Shown here in pieces: positions 17,981-26,278 of a stretch of 38,243 nt of DNA. The notes beneath the pieces were generated by a model that worked only from the letters and a program-made list of their open reading frames with translations, was not told the DNA's origin and did not search any database. This stretch comes from Bradyrhizobium nanningense (GTDB taxonomy: Bacteria > Pseudomonadota > Alphaproteobacteria > Rhizobiales > Xanthobacteraceae). Each line of letters begins with the position of its first letter. Positions within the stretch are counted from its first letter, which is position 1. The position numbers and the translations under genes are program-made. The stretch spans positions 1-38,243 of the forward strand of contig NZ_LBJC01000071.1 in the NCBI RefSeq assembly GCF_004114535.1, written 5' to 3'.

Positions 17981-19180
17981 GTGAAGATCACGTCGATCGA
18001 GACCCTGCGCACCGAGGAGTTCTCCAACGTCATCTGGGTGCGCATCCATACCGATACGGGCGTGATCGGGCTCGGCGAAACCTTTTATGGCGCCGGCGCC
18101 GTCGAGGCGCAGATCCACGACACCTGTGCCGGCCGCCTGCTCGGCCGCAATCCCCTGCACATCGAAGCGATCCACCGCGACATGCTGAACCTGCCGATGG
18201 CTCAGTCATCCACCGGCGTCGAATATCGCGCGGCATCCGCGATCGACATTGCGCTGTGGGATCTGTTCGGCAAAGTCTGCGGCCAGCCGGTGCACCAGAT
18301 GCTCGGCGGCCTCTGCCGCGACAAGCAGCGCATCTACAACACCTGCGCCGGCACGCAATATGTCCGCTCCACCAATATCAGCCCGGTCTCGAATTGGAAT
18401 CTCGGCGCCTCCAAGGGTCCTTATGAAGATCTCGACGGCTTCATGAACCGCGCCGATGCGCTGGCCGAAAGCCTCCTGGAAAGCGGCATCTCGGCGATGA
18501 AGATCTGGCCGTTCGATCCGGCAGCTCAGGAGAACAAGGGGCTCTACATCACCGCCGCGCAGATGAAGCAGGCGATCGAGCCGTTCGAGAAGATCCGCAA
18601 AGCGGTCGGCGACAAGATGGAGATCATGGTCGAGCTCCACTCGCTTTGGAATCTGCCGACCGCAAAGCAGATCGCGCGCGCGCTCGAGCCCTACAAGCCG
18701 ACCTGGTACGAAGACCCGATCCGGATGAACTCGCCGCAGGCGCTCGCCGAATACGCCCGCTCGACCGACGTCTGGGTCTGCGCCAGCGAGACGCTGGGCT
18801 CGCGCTTCCCCTACAAGGACATGCTCGACCGCGATGCCATGCATGTGGTGATGGCCGATTTGTGCTGGACCGGCGGCCTCACCGAGGGCCGCAAGATCGC
18901 CGCGATGGCCGAGACCTATCACCGGCCATTCGCGCCGCACGATTGCATCGGCCCGATCGGCTTCATCGCCGCCATCCACATGTCGTTCAGCCAGCCCAAC
19001 ACCTTGATCCAGGAATCGGTCCGCGCCTTCTACAAGGGCTGGTACAACGAGCTCGTCACCACGATGCCTGTGATCAAGGACGGTTTTGTCTATCCAATGG
19101 AAGGTCCCGGCCTCGGCGTCGACCTCCTGCCTGGTGTCTTCGACCGCTCCGATCTCACCGTGCGCCGCTCCAACGTCTAA
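17981..19180 (+). CDS. Enolase-superfamily sugar-acid dehydratase (mandelate racemase group)
   Basis: The 399-residue protein has the N-terminal capping domain (VKITSIETLRTEEFSNVIWV, GLGETFYGAG, LWDLFGKVCGQPVHQMLGG) and the barrel with metal ligands in VELHSLWN, YEDPI and ASETLGS, plus a catalytic histidine in FAPHDCIGPIG, comparable to the PHCPLGPI of galactonate dehydratase. These enzymes remove the C2 proton and eliminate water from aldonic acids to give 2-keto-3-deoxy acids. GTG 17981 is preferred: GGGAGG (17966-17971) precedes it by 9 bases and family members begin at this MKI-like position; the 29 upstream codons look non-conserved. Followed by idnO- and idnD-like genes at 13 and 26 bases, so one operon. 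Gluconate is a plausible substrate. Confidence 0.85.
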   Translation: MKITSIETLRTEEFSNVIWVRIHTDTGVIGLGETFYGAGAVEAQIHDTCAGRLLGRNPLHIEAIHRDMLNLPMAQSSTGVEYRAASAIDIALWDLFGKVCGQPVHQMLGGLCRDKQRIYNTCAGTQYVRSTNISPVSNWNLGASKGPYEDLDGFMNRADALAESLLESGISAMKIWPFDPAAQENKGLYITAAQMKQAIEPFEKIRKAVGDKMEIMVELHSLWNLPTAKQIARALEPYKPTWYEDPIRMNSPQALAEYARSTDVWVCASETLGSRFPYKDMLDRDAMHVVMADLCWTGGLTEGRKIAAMAETYHRPFAPHDCIGPIGFIAAIHMSFSQPNTLIQESVRAFYKGWYNELVTTMPVIKDGFVYPMEGPGLGVDLLPGVFDRSDLTVRRSNV

Positions 19181-19193
19181 GGACTTTCCGATT

Positions 19194-19961
19194 ATGAGCA
19201 CCTCCCTGTTCGATCTCTCCGGCCGCACCGCGCTCGTGACCGGCTCGTCCCGCGGTCTCGGCCGCGCCATCGCCGAGGGCATGGCGAAGGCCGGCGCCAG
19301 GATCATCGTCAACGGCGTCGACCCTGAGCGAGTCGAGCAGGCCGTCGCCGAGTTTCGCGCCGCCGGGCATCAGGCCGAGGGCGCCGCGTTCAACGTCACC
19401 GACGAGCCTGCGATCGTCGCGGCTTTCAATGATTTCGACAAGAAGGGCATCGCTTTCGACATCGTCGTCAACAATGCGGGCATCCAGCACCGCAAGCCGC
19501 TGGTCGAGTTCACCACCGACGAATGGCGCAAGGTGATCGAGACCAACCTCACCAGCGCCTTCGTGATCGGCCGCGAGGCCGCCAAGCGCATGATCCCCCG
19601 CAAGCACGGCAAGATCATCAATATCGGCTCGCTCGGCAGCGAGCTCGCCCGCCCCACCATCGCGCCCTACACCGCGGCCAAGGGCGGCATCAAGAACCTG
19701 ACCCGCTCGATGGCGGTGGAATGGGCCCAGCACGGCATCCAGGCCAACGCGATCGGCCCCGGCTACATGCTGACCGACATGAACGAGGCGCTCGTCAACA
19801 ACGCCGATTTCAACAACTGGCTGATGGGTCGCATCCCGTCGAAGCGCTGGGGCAAGCCGGACGAGCTGGTCGGCGCGGCGATCTTCCTGGCCTCCGACGC
19901 CTCGACCTATGTCAACGGCCAGATCATCTATGTCGATGGCGGCATGATCGCCGCGATGTGA
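19194..19961 (+). CDS. idnO: Gluconate 5-dehydrogenase-like SDR
   Basis: The 255-residue classical short-chain dehydrogenase has the cofactor loop TGSSRGLGRAIAEG (about 16-29), NNAG (NNAGIQHRKPL), the catalytic serine in NIGSLGS, YTAAK (catalytic Tyr and Lys) and a PGYMLTDMN tail loop. It resembles IdnO/gluconate 5-dehydrogenase, which interconverts 5-ketogluconate and gluconate with NADP(H) or NAD(H). ATG 19194 with AAGGA upstream is preferred; the longer frame overlaps the dehydratase gene. Position between a dehydratase and an L-idonate dehydrogenase-like gene supports the assignment, but substrate specificity within SDRs is not readable from motifs. Confidence 0.8.
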   Translation: MSTSLFDLSGRTALVTGSSRGLGRAIAEGMAKAGARIIVNGVDPERVEQAVAEFRAAGHQAEGAAFNVTDEPAIVAAFNDFDKKGIAFDIVVNNAGIQHRKPLVEFTTDEWRKVIETNLTSAFVIGREAAKRMIPRKHGKIINIGSLGSELARPTIAPYTAAKGGIKNLTRSMAVEWAQHGIQANAIGPGYMLTDMNEALVNNADFNNWLMGRIPSKRWGKPDELVGAAIFLASDASTYVNGQIIYVDGGMIAAM

Positions 19962-19987
19962 TTGCCGAACTCTGAAGGAACGAGCCC

Positions 19988-21019
19988 ATGCGCGCCGTCG
20001 TCATTCACGCCCCGAAAGACCTGCGGATCGACAACTATCCTGACGCGGAGCCCGGCCCGGGCGAGGTCCGCGTCAAGATCGCCAATGGCGGCATCTGCGG
20101 CTCCGACCTGCACTACTACCATCACGGCGGTTTCGGCGTCGTCCGCATCCAGCAGCCGATGGCGCTGGGGCATGAGATCGCCGGCGTGGTCGCCGCGGTC
20201 GGTGACGGCGTCACCGGCGTGAAGCCGGGCACGCGCGTTGCGGTCAATCCGAGCAAGCCGTGCGGGGCGTGCCTGCATTGCCAGGAAGGTATGCGCAACC
20301 AGTGCCTCGACATGCGTTTCCTCGGCAGCGCGATGCGCTTTCCTCACGTGCAAGGCGGCTTCCGTGAATTCATCACGGTCGACGCCATCCAGGCCGTGCC
20401 GATCGCGGACAAGCTGTCGCTGGCGGAAGCCGCGGTCGCTGAGCCGCTCGCGGTGTGCCTGCATGCCGGCCGGCAGGCAGGCCCCCTGCTCGGCAAGCGC
20501 GTGCTGATCACCGGCTGCGGCCCGATCGGCGCGCTGATGATCCTGGTGTCTCGCTTCGGCGGCGCGTCCGAGATCGTGGTGACCGATGTCGCCGAGGCGC
20601 CGCTTGCGGTTGCCAGGAAGCTCGGCGCCAGTCATGCCATCAACGTCGCGACCAATGCCGCGGCGCTTGATTCCTGGCGCGCCGGCAAGGGCGTGTTCGA
20701 CGTGCTGTTCGAAGCCTCCGGCAATCAGGCGGCGCTCCGCACCGCGCTCGACGTGCTGCGCCCCGGCGCCACGCTGGTACAGCTCGGCCTCGGCGGCGAG
20801 ATGACGCTGCCGATCAATTCCATCGTCGCCAAGGAATTGCAGCTGCGCGGCACCTTCCGCTTCGACCCGGAGTTCGAGCTGGCGGTGCGGCTGATGGGCG
20901 AAGGCCTGATCGACGTGAAGCCGCTGATCACGGCTACCATGCCGTTCGAGAACGCTATCGCCGCCTTCGAGCTCGCCAGCGACCGCTCACAGTCGATGAA
21001 GGTGCAGCTCACTTTCTAG
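19988..21019 (+). CDS. idnD: L-idonate 5-dehydrogenase-like zinc alcohol dehydrogenase
   Basis: The 343-residue medium-chain dehydrogenase has the catalytic zinc site (GGICGSDLHYYHHGG, GHEIAG), four structural-zinc cysteines in CGACLHCQEGMRNQC, and the NAD-binding motif GCGPIGALM (about 177-185). Features match L-idonate 5-dehydrogenase, which oxidises L-idonate to 5-ketogluconate, the substrate of the preceding SDR. It follows idnO by 26 bases with a GAAGGA ribosome site. It is the last gene of the operon; the stop overlaps an inverted-repeat element and is followed by a perfect hairpin. Confidence 0.85.
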   Translation: MRAVVIHAPKDLRIDNYPDAEPGPGEVRVKIANGGICGSDLHYYHHGGFGVVRIQQPMALGHEIAGVVAAVGDGVTGVKPGTRVAVNPSKPCGACLHCQEGMRNQCLDMRFLGSAMRFPHVQGGFREFITVDAIQAVPIADKLSLAEAAVAEPLAVCLHAGRQAGPLLGKRVLITGCGPIGALMILVSRFGGASEIVVTDVAEAPLAVARKLGASHAINVATNAAALDSWRAGKGVFDVLFEASGNQAALRTALDVLRPGATLVQLGLGGEMTLPINSIVAKELQLRGTFRFDPEFELAVRLMGEGLIDVKPLITATMPFENAIAAFELASDRSQSMKVQLTF

Positions 21020-21067
21020 AGCATGATCCGGAAAAGTGTGCGGCAGTTTTCTGATGAGATCATGCTC
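21019..21067. repeat. Interspersed inverted-repeat element
   Basis: Arms GAGCATGATC (21019-21028) and GATCATGCTC (21058-21067) flank a GGAAAAGTGTG core. This element is familiar from intergenic regions of rhizobia. It begins within the idnD stop codon. Confidence 0.75.
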
Positions 21068-21080
21068 AACCAAAAATCGA

Positions 21081-21105
21081 AAGAGCGATGAATCTCATCG
21101 CTCTT
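21081..21105. terminator. Perfect hairpin terminator overlapping a stop codon
   Basis: AAGAGCGATGA-ATC-TCATCGCTCTT is an 11-bp perfect stem with a 3-base loop. It ends the idn operon, and its right arm contains the stop codon (21095-21097) of the convergent secreted-protein gene. Confidence 0.8.
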
Positions 21106-21982
21106 GAGCGCCCGCGGCCTGCTGGCTTTCGATCAGCCGGTCACCGACCAGCCGCACCGCGCCCCGTTTCCAGGAATAGTCCGCGCCGAGGCGCAGGCCA
21201 CTGTCGCCCCGCGACAGCACCGCGCCGGTGCCGGCATCGCGCACCTGGAAGCCGAGCGTGTATTCGGTGCGGCTGACCCGCCGCACCACGCCGATCAGCG
21301 ATTGATCCGCGCCGAGCTCTTTCGCAATTGCCGCCTCGCAACCGCCGCAGTCGCGCAGCGCTCCTGCCGTTGCCGCCGCCTCGCGGCCGACTTCGACGAT
21401 CCGGTAGCGCCCGGATTGACCGAGCGCCTCGCGCACGGCGTCGGTGACCTCGGCGAGGTACGACGCATCTGAAGCGGCCAAGGCGCCCGCTGATGCGGCC
21501 GTCATATCCTCGAGCTCGAACTCGAACACCGCGAGCGCGACCGGCGCCGGCGTTGCGAGCGCAGCCATGACCTCGCGCGAGACAAACATCTCGGCGCGCT
21601 CCCACGATTCATCATTGTCACCGCGGAAGGTGTAGAGCTTGTCCATCACGAGCTTCTTGGCGCCGACGTCGATCACCGCGACCTTGGCCCATTGCACCAG
21701 CGTGCTCGTCTTCTGGATGCCGCCGATGACCTTGAACGCGGCACCGTCCTGAGCAGAGGGCACCTGCCGATAGCGCCCGGCCTCGCCGATATCCCGCCTG
21801 AGCGCGGCCATGAACGCCGACAGCCGCCGCTCATGGGCCGCAGTCTGATTGGTCGGCTCGGCGGACGTATCGGTATAGCTGAAATCGTCCACGGCCACGC
21901 CGATGGCGGCCTCGGCGGCAGCCGGGGCATGAGGGAGGACGAAGAGGAGAAATGCAGGCAGGATCAACCGGGAGAGGTGCAT
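21095..21982 (-). CDS. Secreted protein with two copies of a DUF2380/DUF3280-like domain
   Basis: The 295-residue protein has a signal peptide (MHLSRLILPAFLLFVLPHAP, cleavage near AAAEA). Two similar segments follow: residues about 25-75 (IGVAVDDFSYTD to EAGRYRQVP) and about 147-200 (LAVFEFELEDMT to QSGRYRIVEV). Each is a beta strand with DF/EF acids, an L-x-x-x-R-x-x-x-G helix and GRYR-x-V. The type is annotated in alphaproteobacteria as DUF2380/DUF3280, function unknown; the family number is from memory. CGGC in the second half may form a disulfide. ATG 21982 is selected by the signal peptide. It is divergent from a two-component pair, suggesting co-function. Probably periplasmic. Confidence 0.7.
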   Translation of the reverse strand: MHLSRLILPAFLLFVLPHAPAAAEAAIGVAVDDFSYTDTSAEPTNQTAAHERRLSAFMAALRRDIGEAGRYRQVPSAQDGAAFKVIGGIQKTSTLVQWAKVAVIDVGAKKLVMDKLYTFRGDNDESWERAEMFVSREVMAALATPAPVALAVFEFELEDMTAASAGALAASDASYLAEVTDAVREALGQSGRYRIVEVGREAAATAGALRDCGGCEAAIAKELGADQSLIGVVRRVSRTEYTLGFQVRDAGTGAVLSRGDSGLRLGADYSWKRGAVRLVGDRLIESQQAAGAQER

Positions 21983-22175
21983 GAGCGGGGCCTCGCTAGA
22001 ACGAGCGGTTCGCAAATCTCGGCGGCCAGCCCGAGCCCCTGCAACGGGGGGTATCCCGGCGAGCCCCGGGAAAATTTCACGACATTGCACTGCGGTAGCG
22101 CGTGGTGCTTTCCGCGGCTGGCGTTCTGCCGTTTAATACGGAGGCGACAGAACCGTTCGCGCAAGGTGCTCCCCA

Positions 22176-23558
22176 ATGTGGAACCGCCCGAGATTCGATC
22201 TCAAGGTCCGTCTGACGTTGCGCGTGGCCGCCATAACGGCCGCCTGCTTCGCCGCAATCTCCGCCTATTTCCTCATCGCCGCCGACCGCGACGCCCATGC
22301 GCGCATCGACGGCGTCGCCGCGATCGTGGCGAAGTCGCTGGAGCTGCAGCAGGGCAAGATCCAGTGGGTGGCCGGTCCGCGCGACTTTCCCAACCTCGAC
22401 CCCGTCGCGGCCTATGTGATGACGCCCGGCCTGTGTCTGGCATTCCGCGGCGCGAGCGGCGAGATGCTGCAGCGGTTCTGCAGCGGTGCGCCGGCCCCGG
22501 CGAGCCCGCCACCACAGGCCTTCACAGCCTTCTATCGCAGCCTGTTCGATCCCGGCCGCGAGGCGGCGCGGCCCGTGATCGTGCGCGGCGCCAAGCTCGG
22601 CGAGACCGTGGTCTCGGTCGATCCGGCGGTGCAGACGGCGGAGGCCTGGCACGAGGCCGGCCGCCTGATGATCGCGCTTGCGATCGCGCTGCCGTTGTTG
22701 TGCCTCTTGGTCTACGCCGCGCTGGCGCGCGCGCTACGCCCAACCCGCCTGATCTGCACCGGTCTCGAGCGGATCGCGGCCAACGACCTCACGGCGCGGC
22801 TGCCGCCGTTCGATCTCGCCGAACTCTCTGCGATCCGCGACGGCTTCAACCATCTCGCCGAAAGCCTCGACAATGCGCTGGCCGAACGTAGCGAGCTGAC
22901 GCGCAAGCTGATCGCGCTGCAGGACGACGAGCGTCGCCATCTCGCTCGCGAGCTGCACGACGAGTTCGGCCAGTCGCTGGCCGCCATCCGCGCGCTGGCC
23001 TCGTCTGCCCGCCAGACCGCCGCGCAGGAGTGCCCCGCTTTGCTGTCCGAATGCGACGGCATCGCGCGCACCGCGACCGGCATGATGGAGACGCTGCGCG
23101 GCGCGCTGTTCCGGCTCCGGCCGCCCGACGTCGAGGAGCTCGGCCTCGTTGCGAGTCTGGAAGGCCTCGTCGCGGGCTGGAACGGCCGCAGCCGCGGCGA
23201 GACGCGCTTCACGATCCAGTTCGACGGCGCCTTCGAGACCCTGCCCGCCACGATCAGCGCCAACCTCTACCGCATCGTGCAGGAGGCGCTCACCAACGCC
23301 GCCAAGCATGCCGGCGCGACCAAGGTCGGCGTCCATTTGACGATGGCCGTAGACGAGATCGCGCTTGCCATCGACGACGACGGCCGGCCCAGCGATGCCT
23401 CGGGCAAATCCGGCATGGGTCTGCTCGGCATGCGCGAGCGCGTTGCGGCCCTGCGTGGCCAGATGAGCTTCGAGGTCGGCCCACACGGCGGCTCGGCGCT
23501 GCGCGTCGTCATTCCGCTCGCCGCCGCCGAGCCTCAGGTGCTGGAGCATGCGGCATGA
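22176..23558 (+). CDS. NarL-type membrane sensor histidine kinase
   Basis: The 460-residue protein has an N-terminal membrane segment (about 16-36), an external sensor region of about 125 residues (40-163), a second span (about 164-184), HAMP (185-238), a HisKA_3 domain with phospho-acceptor H261 in DDERRHLARELHDEFGQ, and HATPase_c (NLYRIVQEALTNAAKHA, GMGLLGMRERV). Its TGA overlaps the response-regulator start (ATGA at 23555-23558), so the pair is translationally coupled. It is divergent from the duplicated-domain secreted protein. The signal is unknown. Confidence 0.93.
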   Translation: MWNRPRFDLKVRLTLRVAAITAACFAAISAYFLIAADRDAHARIDGVAAIVAKSLELQQGKIQWVAGPRDFPNLDPVAAYVMTPGLCLAFRGASGEMLQRFCSGAPAPASPPPQAFTAFYRSLFDPGREAARPVIVRGAKLGETVVSVDPAVQTAEAWHEAGRLMIALAIALPLLCLLVYAALARALRPTRLICTGLERIAANDLTARLPPFDLAELSAIRDGFNHLAESLDNALAERSELTRKLIALQDDERRHLARELHDEFGQSLAAIRALASSARQTAAQECPALLSECDGIARTATGMMETLRGALFRLRPPDVEELGLVASLEGLVAGWNGRSRGETRFTIQFDGAFETLPATISANLYRIVQEALTNAAKHAGATKVGVHLTMAVDEIALAIDDDGRPSDASGKSGMGLLGMRERVAALRGQMSFEVGPHGGSALRVVIPLAAAEPQVLEHAA

Positions 23559-24217
23559 GCGCGGCCGACGCGTCGATCCTGCTGGTCGACGACCATTCCG
23601 TGGTCCGGGAGGGTTACCGCTCCGTGCTGCAGAAGCAGCCGGGCCTGCGCGTCATCGCCGAAGCGGCCGACGGCGCGGAGGCCTACCGGCTTTACAAATC
23701 CGAAGCGCCCGATCTCGTCATCATGGATTTGAGCATGCCCGGCATCGGCGGCATCGAGGCCATCAGGCGGATCAGGCAGTGGGACAAGGGCGCAAGGATC
23801 CTCATCTTCACCATGCACCAGAATGCGGGCTTCGCCGTGCAGGCGATCCGCGCCGGCGCCAGGGGTTACGTCACCAAGACCAGCCCGCCGGAAACGCTGG
23901 TGCGGGCCGTAATGGATGTGCTCGCCGGCAAGATCGCCATCAGCCCCGACATCGATCACGAGCTGGCGCTGAGCCGGCTCGGCGGCGAAAGCTCGGCCGC
24001 CGACGTCCTCACCGCCCGCGAGTTCGAGGTGCTGCGGCTGCTGCTCGCCGAGAAGACGACGGACGAGATCGCCGAGACGCTCCATGTCAGCCCGAAGACG
24101 GTGGCGAACCTGCATTCCCTGATCAAGGACAAGCTCGGCGTCGGCTCCGACATCGAGCTGGTCCGCCTCGCGCTGCGCCAGGGCCTGTTGACGGAGCCCG
24201 ATCTCGGCGAGGCCTGA
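23555..24217 (+). CDS. LuxR/NarL-family response regulator
   Basis: The 220-residue protein has a receiver domain (1-120; LVDDH at 10-14, phospho-acceptor D58 in VIMDLSMPG, K in YVTKTSPPE) and a C-terminal LuxR helix-turn-helix (about 152-210; LTAREFEVLRLLLAEKTTDE, SPKTVANLHSLIKDKLGV). It is the cognate partner of the overlapping kinase gene. No obvious regulon member in the window other than the divergent secreted-protein gene. Confidence 0.95.
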   Translation: MSAADASILLVDDHSVVREGYRSVLQKQPGLRVIAEAADGAEAYRLYKSEAPDLVIMDLSMPGIGGIEAIRRIRQWDKGARILIFTMHQNAGFAVQAIRAGARGYVTKTSPPETLVRAVMDVLAGKIAISPDIDHELALSRLGGESSAADVLTAREFEVLRLLLAEKTTDEIAETLHVSPKTVANLHSLIKDKLGVGSDIELVRLALRQGLLTEPDLGEA

Positions 24218-24238
24218 GCGTTCTCCCGCCACCACGGA

Positions 24239-25222
24239 TCATTCGCGCGCGACCACCTGATCCAGCCACGCGCAGTTGAGCGGCGGCACGCGCGGATCGG
24301 CGACACGCACGCCGCGCGCGGCCGCATCCAGCCGCATGTCACGCAATCGCTTGCGCTGTTCTTCCGGCATATGGAGCCGCTCGTGGCCCCACAGCGACGG
24401 GCCGTCGAACGTCTCATGCGGCTGCCAGGTCTCGGGATCGATCACGCGCCCGCCCCAGCCATACTCAATGAAGAAGCCGGACGGAGTGTTCACGTAGAAC
24501 GAGGTCATGTGATCGTTGGTGTGCCGGCCCAGCGTATAAGCGACGCGGCCCTCGTCCATCTGCGCGAGGTCGTAGCCCTGACCGACATCGTCGAGGCTGC
24601 CGAGCTCGACCATGAAATGATGCAGCGCTTTCCGCCCGGAGCCGACCATCGCGAAGCTATGATGGCGGCCGTTGACGTGGAAGAAGTACAGCCCGTAGGG
24701 CTTCAGTCCGAAATCCGAGACGTGGAAGCCGAGCACATCGCGATAGAACGGCAAAAGCGGCTCAACATCCTCCACATTGAGCACGACGTGCCCCATGCCG
24801 AGCGCGCCGGTGCGAAAGCCCGAGATCGGACGGCCCGGCCTGAAGGGCTCGGTCGCAAGCTCGGGCTTGCAGAAGGCCTCGAGCCGATTGCCCGCGGGAT
24901 CGGCGAACGAAATCAGCTCGGTGACATGCCGCTCATCGGCGAGCGCGCGTGATCCAAGCGTCACCTTCACGCCCTGGCTCTCCAGCCCGCTGGCGAGGCG
25001 GCCGAGCTCGGCACTTGACGGCACCTCCCACCCCATCACCGCGAGGCCGGCATCGCTGCTGCCATCCACGATCAGCCGCTGCTTGCGATCGTCCATGCGG
25101 AAGGCGCGCTTCTTGCCGCCGCGATCGACCTGCTGCATGCCGAGCAGCCCCGTCGCCATCCGGCCCCACTGATCGAGCTGCGACGAACTGATTCCAATAT
25201 AGCCGAGCGCGGTGATTTCCAT
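24239..25222 (-). CDS. Type I extradiol ring-cleavage dioxygenase (BphC-like, VOC fold)
   Basis: The 327-residue protein has two vicinal-oxygen-chelate halves. The second half holds the likely Fe(II) ligands H145 (GMGHVVLNVED), H202 (LHHFMVELGS) and E253 (FFIEYGWGG), with GRHTNDHMTSFY conserved near the active site. It resembles 2,3-dihydroxybiphenyl 1,2-dioxygenase and related catechol meta-cleavage enzymes. Next to an MhpA-like hydroxylase it probably opens the catechol ring made by that enzyme. ATG 25222 has GGGAGGA upstream. It is transcribed away from the IclR gene, with a perfect inverted repeat 17 bases upstream of the start. The exact substrate is not determinable. Confidence 0.88.
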   Translation of the reverse strand: MEITALGYIGISSSQLDQWGRMATGLLGMQQVDRGGKKRAFRMDDRKQRLIVDGSSDAGLAVMGWEVPSSAELGRLASGLESQGVKVTLGSRALADERHVTELISFADPAGNRLEAFCKPELATEPFRPGRPISGFRTGALGMGHVVLNVEDVEPLLPFYRDVLGFHVSDFGLKPYGLYFFHVNGRHHSFAMVGSGRKALHHFMVELGSLDDVGQGYDLAQMDEGRVAYTLGRHTNDHMTSFYVNTPSGFFIEYGWGGRVIDPETWQPHETFDGPSLWGHERLHMPEEQRKRLRDMRLDAAARGVRVADPRVPPLNCAWLDQVVARE

Positions 25223-25238
25223 CGAAGTCCTCCCGAAG

Positions 25239-25259
25239 GCATTGCGTGTGCCGCAATGC
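25239..25259. promoter_or_regulatory. Candidate IclR-family operator
   Basis: Arms GCATTGCG and CGCAATGC flank a 5-base spacer, perfect 8-bp symmetry. It lies just upstream of the dioxygenase start in the gap shared with the divergent IclR gene, where IclR proteins usually bind. Confidence 0.55.
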
Positions 25260-25366
25260 GGCGAACTTGATACCGGCCGCGCACGATCTTAACGTGGCGT
25301 TCCGCAATCGCTTCGCGCTCGCAACGATAATCGCGGGACCGTGCGCCACAAGGGAGGAAATGCGAA

Positions 25367-26158
25367 GTGTCCAAGGAGCGGACGGGGCCGGGAGCGCCGC
25401 GGCAATCGGAAGGCGTCCGCGCCTTCAAGCGCGGGCTCGACGTGCTGCGGGAGGTCAATCGCTCCGGCGGCATCCGCGCCGGCGACGTCGCCCGCGCGCT
25501 CGACCTGCCCCGCCCCACGGTCTACCGCCTGCTCGAAACGCTGGAGGAACTCGGCTACATCGCCCGCAGCGCCAGCGACGACCGCTTTCGCGTCACCCGG
25601 CGGGCGCTGAGCCTCGGCGACGGTTATGATCCCGGCGTCGTGATCTGCCAGGCGGCAGCGCCCTATCTCGCCGAGCTCAGCAAGACCCTGGTCTGGCCGG
25701 TCGATCTTTCTACCTACGAGAATGCGGCGATGGTGGTGCAGGAGACCACCCATTCGCGCAGCCCGCTCTCGATCGACCGCGGCATGATCGGCAAGCGCCT
25801 GCCGATGCTGCGCACCTCCGCCGGCCGCGCCTATCTCGCCGCCTGCCCCGCGCGCGAGCGCGATCTGATCGTCAATCATCTGCGCCGCATCGACGAGGCC
25901 GACGACCGTCCGTTTCTGGACGCAGCCCGCCTCGATCGCATGATCGCCGAGACGCAGGCGCGCGGTTACGCGATCCGCAGCGAGGGCGAATACAATCCCA
26001 AGACGGCGTCGATTGCCGTCCCCATCGTGCGCGACGGGGCCGTCTTCGGCTGCATCTCCATCATCTGGATTCGCTCGGCGCTGGGAATCGACGAGGCGAT
26101 TGCCCAGTTTGCAGTGCAGCTTCAGGAGACGGCTTCGGCCATTCCTGTCGAAGTGTAG
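25367..26158 (+). CDS. IclR-family transcriptional regulator (MhpR-like)
   Basis: The 263-residue protein has an N-terminal winged helix (about 15-75; AFKRGLDVLREVNRSGGI, LDLPRPTVYRLLETLEELGY) and an IclR effector domain (about 85-260; RTSAGRAYLAACP, SEGEYNPKTASIAVPIV, GCISIIW). It resembles MhpR, activator of 3-hydroxyphenylpropionate catabolism, consistent with the mhpA-like gene downstream. The start is GTG 25367, 9 bases after GGAGG (25353-25357); the ATG at 25360 is out of frame. It probably controls both the divergent dioxygenase and the downstream operon. Confidence 0.88.
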   Translation: MSKERTGPGAPRQSEGVRAFKRGLDVLREVNRSGGIRAGDVARALDLPRPTVYRLLETLEELGYIARSASDDRFRVTRRALSLGDGYDPGVVICQAAAPYLAELSKTLVWPVDLSTYENAAMVVQETTHSRSPLSIDRGMIGKRLPMLRTSAGRAYLAACPARERDLIVNHLRRIDEADDRPFLDAARLDRMIAETQARGYAIRSEGEYNPKTASIAVPIVRDGAVFGCISIIWIRSALGIDEAIAQFAVQLQETASAIPVEV

Positions 26159-26278
26159 CGCATTCACGCCTCCACACCGTCCAGCCGGCCATGACCAGCG
26201 GCACGAGCCGCGTCCGCTGGGTGGACACTTCTGCCGGCGGCGTTGATGCTGCGACGCGGCTTGGGGAAGAGATGGCCC

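Noticed and set aside
22021..22085. Riboswitch-like structures upstream of the sensor kinase
   Set aside because: Only short GC hairpins (for example TCCCGG with CCGGGA) are seen, without any known aptamer core.
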